Assembly (NCBI GenBank): GCA_020216785.1
Contig: JAIWNO010000207.1
Coordinates: forward strand, 1 to 15,453
Source of the DNA: Desulfomonile sp.
GTDB lineage: Bacteria; Desulfobacterota; Desulfomonilia; Desulfomonilales; Desulfomonilaceae
Length of the DNA: 15,453 bases
Reading direction: 5' to 3'
Position numbers and translations under genes: made by a program. Under the pieces are notes generated by a model. The model was not told the DNA's origin, did not search any database, and saw only the letters and a list, made by a program, of their open reading frames with translations. Positions 13,117 through 15,453 of this stretch are shown here, piece after piece (position 1 is the stretch's first letter; each line of letters begins with the position of its first letter).

Positions 13117-13908
13117 ATGAAAGATTTTCATTGGAAACGGGTCACCCGCCTCGTGGGCAAGGCCATTGGTGATTTCGGCCTTATCGAGGAGGGCGATCGC
13201 GTGCTCGTCGCTCTCTCGGGCGGTAAAGACTCGTGGACTTTGCTCTACGTGCTGCGGGATTTGCAACGAAAAGCGCCGGTCGCGTACGAGCTCGCCGCGG
13301 TTACGATCCATCCCGGCTCGGAAGGCTTCTGCGTCGCGGGGCTCTGTGACAGACTCCGGCAGGACGGTATTACCCATCGAATTATCGACGGGAACATCCT
13401 GGATGTGGTAAATGAAAACCTTTCGCCGGGGACGAATCCATGCTCGTTCTGCTCCCGGCTGCGCCGAGGAATTTTGTACAGCTTCGCCGCCGCGGAAGGG
13501 TGGAACAAGATCGCACTCGGACATCACCTCGACGATTTCGTCGAGACGCTCCTCTTGAACCTCTTTTTCAATGGGGCGATAAAGGGCATGAGCCCACACT
13601 TGCTTTCGGACGACGGCCGGAACCGCATTATCCGGCCGCTCGTCTATGTGAAGGAAGAAATGACGCGGCGAGCCGCGGGACTCCTTCGCGTGCCCATAGT
13701 CGGCTGCGGGTGCACGTACCAGGGAATGAGCGGAACGCGGCGCTCGTGGGCGAAGGCATTACTGGCGCAGATCGAACAGGAAGTTCCCGACGTGAAGACG
13801 AACCTGCTGGCATCGATGGGCAGGGTCCAGCTGAGGCATCTTTTTGCAACGGCCAACGAGTGCGCGGAGAACGGGCACGATGCGCACAAAGAACACCGAC
13901 TGGGATAG
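13117..13908 (+). CDS. ttcA: TtcA-family tRNA 2-thiocytidine(32) synthetase
   Basis: The protein has 263 residues, shorter than E. coli TtcA (about 311). The PP-loop is SGGKDS (34-39); CSFC (C109, C112) and a later cysteine in GCGC (C197/C199) match the three cysteines that hold the Fe-S cluster in this family. GHHLDDFVET (135-144) is the conserved ATP-pyrophosphatase segment. The enzyme would adenylate and thiolate cytidine 32 of certain tRNAs. ATG 13117 has no clear ribosome site; upstream frames are not coding. ribE starts three bases after its stop, so the genes are co-transcribed. A TtuA-like thiouridine enzyme is the main alternative, but TtuA-type zinc fingers are absent. Confidence 0.82.
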   Translation: MKDFHWKRVTRLVGKAIGDFGLIEEGDRVLVALSGGKDSWTLLYVLRDLQRKAPVAYELAAVTIHPGSEGFCVAGLCDRLRQDGITHRIIDGNILDVVNENLSPGTNPCSFCSRLRRGILYSFAAAEGWNKIALGHHLDDFVETLLLNLFFNGAIKGMSPHLLSDDGRNRIIRPLVYVKEEMTRRAAGLLRVPIVGCGCTYQGMSGTRRSWAKALLAQIEQEVPDVKTNLLASMGRVQLRHLFATANECAENGHDAHKEHRLG

Positions 13909-13911
13909 TGG

Positions 13912-14553
13912 ATGTTTACCGGAATCATCGAAGCACGCGGCCGGATCGCCTCAATGGAGCGCAGCGGCGAGTTCACGCTCATACGGATACGGTCTGAGAT
14001 GGACCTGTCCGACGTCCGAGTGGGTGACTCGATCTGCGTCAACGGCGCGTGCCTGACCGCAACAGGCGTAGCTCCGGCCGCGGGGGAATTCGTCGCGGAT
14101 GTGTCCCCTGAGACGCTGCGGGTTACGACCCTCGGAGACCTGAAGATCGGTGACCGGGTCAATCTCGAAAAGGCAATGCGGCTGGATGCGCGGCTCGGTG
14201 GGCACCTTTTGCTCGGCCACGTGGACTGCGTAGGGCGGCTGATCGACAAGCGCTCCGCCGGAAATGGGTTTTCATTGGGGTTCGCGGCGGATTCCGGTCG
14301 GTACCTTATTGAGAAGGGGAGCGTGGCTGTGGACGGCGTGAGCCTGACGGTGAACCGCGTTGAAGGCGCGCGCTTCTGGGTGATGATTATCCCCCACACC
14401 GCGGCCATGACAGGGTTGACCGAGAAAAATGTCAATGATAAAGTCAACCTGGAGTTTGACATCATCGGAAAATATGTTGAGAAGTTCGTTTCCGGCCGTG
14501 ATCAACGGTCGGGCGTAGATGAGAAAACTCTGCGCGATTATGGTTTCATGTGA
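13912..14553 (+). CDS. ribE: Riboflavin synthase, alpha subunit
   Basis: The protein has 213 residues with two homologous barrel domains (about 1-97 and 98-195). It starts MFTGIIEARG. Domain 1 contains VNGACLTA (C47) and domain 2 contains VDGVSLTV (140-147), the duplicated substrate-binding loops. GGHLLLGHVD (96-105) marks the domain junction. It dismutates two 6,7-dimethyl-8-ribityllumazines to riboflavin. It lies between ttcA and ribBA with tight spacing (3 and 15 bp). No ribD or FMN riboswitch is seen before it; ribD must be elsewhere. Confidence 0.96.
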   Translation: MFTGIIEARGRIASMERSGEFTLIRIRSEMDLSDVRVGDSICVNGACLTATGVAPAAGEFVADVSPETLRVTTLGDLKIGDRVNLEKAMRLDARLGGHLLLGHVDCVGRLIDKRSAGNGFSLGFAADSGRYLIEKGSVAVDGVSLTVNRVEGARFWVMIIPHTAAMTGLTEKNVNDKVNLEFDIIGKYVEKFVSGRDQRSGVDEKTLRDYGFM

Positions 14554-14568
14554 AATTCGGAGGCCTTC

Positions 14569-15453
14569 ATGGGCGTGATTGTGAGTACTGAGGAAGCGAT
14601 TGAGGAAATTCGCGCCGGCCGTATGGTAATTCTGGTCGACGACGAAGATCGTGAAAACGAAGGCGACCTAACGCTGGCTGCGGAGAAAGTCACTCCTGAA
14701 GCCATCAACTTTATGACTAAATACGGCCGCGGACTCGTGTGTCTTTCGTTAATCCCGGACAAAATCGACGCGCTTGACCTCCGCCTTATGGTGAACGACA
14801 ACAAGTCCCGGTTCCAGACGGCGTTCACCGTGAGTATCGAAGCCAAGCGCGGAGTGACCACGGGTATCTCTGCGCACGACCGCGCGGTGACCATCCTAAC
14901 TGCCGTTGACGAGGACGCCACCCCCCAGGACCTTATTTCGCCGGGGCACGTCTTTCCGCTACGCGCCCGAGGCGGCGGGGTCCTCGTGCGTGCTGGCCAG
15001 ACCGAGGGGAGCGTCGATTTGGCGCGACTGGCAGGCCTCACACCTGCCGGCGTGATCTGTGAGGTGATGAAGGACGACGGCACAATGGCGCGTTTGCCCG
15101 ACCTTGTCGAATTGGCTGAGCAGTTCAATCTCAAGATCACTACCATCAAGGACCTCATCCGCTATCGGATGCGCACTGAGTCGCTGGTGCGTCGAGCTGC
15201 GGAAACGGTGCTGCCGACGGAATTCGGGGGCGAGTTCAGGCTATACGTGTATGAAAACGATGTGGACCGTCTGGAACACGTGGCCCTGGTGAAGGGAGAG
15301 ATCAACCCCGATGAGCCGATCCTCGTTCGGGTGCACTCCGAGTGCCTGACCGGCGACGTTTTTGGCTCTCAGCGATGCGACTGCGGCCCGCAGCTTGAAA
15401 AGGCCATGCAGATCGTAAGGGATGAGGGCCGCGGAGTCATCTTGTATATGCAT
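14569..15453 (+). CDS. ribBA: Bifunctional DHBP synthase / GTP cyclohydrolase II (3' end outside window)
   Basis: TCGGAGG precedes ATG 14569; 295 codons are visible without a stop, so the gene continues past the edge. Residues 1 to about 200 are the RibB domain: VILVDDEDRENEGDL with the metal-binding acidic residues, TTGISAHDRA, SPGHVFPLRARGGGVL and RAGQTEGSVDLARLAG. The RibA domain begins at about 205-225 (LYVYENDVDRLEH) and includes the zinc site HSECLTGDVFGSQRCDCG with its three cysteines. The two activities make 3,4-dihydroxy-2-butanone 4-phosphate and the GTP-derived pyrimidine, the two precursors of the riboflavin pathway. The RibA active-site end is not visible, so whether that half is intact is unproven. 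Confidence 0.95.
   Translation, partial: MGVIVSTEEAIEEIRAGRMVILVDDEDRENEGDLTLAAEKVTPEAINFMTKYGRGLVCLSLIPDKIDALDLRLMVNDNKSRFQTAFTVSIEAKRGVTTGISAHDRAVTILTAVDEDATPQDLISPGHVFPLRARGGGVLVRAGQTEGSVDLARLAGLTPAGVICEVMKDDGTMARLPDLVELAEQFNLKITTIKDLIRYRMRTESLVRRAAETVLPTEFGGEFRLYVYENDVDRLEHVALVKGEINPDEPILVRVHSECLTGDVFGSQRCDCGPQLEKAMQIVRDEGRGVILYMH

Noticed and set aside
13644..14465. 273-residue minus-strand open frame
   Set aside because: It is antisense to ttcA and ribE; composition is Ser/Arg-rich as in shadow frames.

Overview
The window looks like a chromosomal stretch from a GC-rich Gram-negative bacterium, most likely a deltaproteobacterium (Desulfobacterota, of the Desulfomonile/Syntrophobacter kind). 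I infer this from protein character, clean GGAGG ribosome sites, tandem Hsp20 genes and palindromic intergenic repeats. No rRNA, tRNA or CRISPR array was seen, so the taxon is a guess.

Layout. (1) 1-2730 is repeat-rich: the C-terminal part of an unrecognised zinc-ribbon protein, a patchwork of hairpin repeats with one MITE-like element inserted into another repeat, a PilZ-domain gene, and a decayed IS1634-type transposase end broken by a second, TA-flanked MITE-like element. (2) 2731-4416 holds a LysE-family exporter and, divergently, a HAD phosphatase of the mannosyl/glucosyl-3-phosphoglycerate phosphatase family. (3) 4576-6658, minus strand, is the most interesting part: promoter, cobalamin riboswitch, intrinsic terminator, a 29-residue peptide gene absent from ordinary ORF calls, an intergenic hairpin, and a radical SAM/SPASM peptide maturase. 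It matches the little-studied CbpA/CbpB type of B12-regulated RiPP system. (4) 7043-9599 encodes glucosyl-3-phosphoglycerate synthase and a second family-2-like glycosyltransferase; with the phosphatase at 3562 they suggest synthesis of glucosylglycerate or mannosylglucosylglycerate, compatible solutes. (5) 9655-11082, minus strand, is panC-panD, with a leader that carries an intrinsic terminator and a competing antiterminator. (6) 11224-12705 is a three-gene Hsp20 operon closed by a strong hairpin. (7) 12810-13047 holds an intact copy of the repeat that is interrupted at 1120-1417, then the remains of an MNT/HEPN toxin-antitoxin pair. (8) 13117 to the right edge is ttcA-ribE-ribBA: tRNA thiolation followed by riboflavin synthesis; ribBA runs off the window.

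How they connect: several units are vitamin-linked (cobalamin-sensing peptide operon, pantothenate, riboflavin) and two are stress-linked (compatible solute, small heat-shock proteins). The cbpAB operon separates the phosphatase from the two glycosyltransferases that it may serve.
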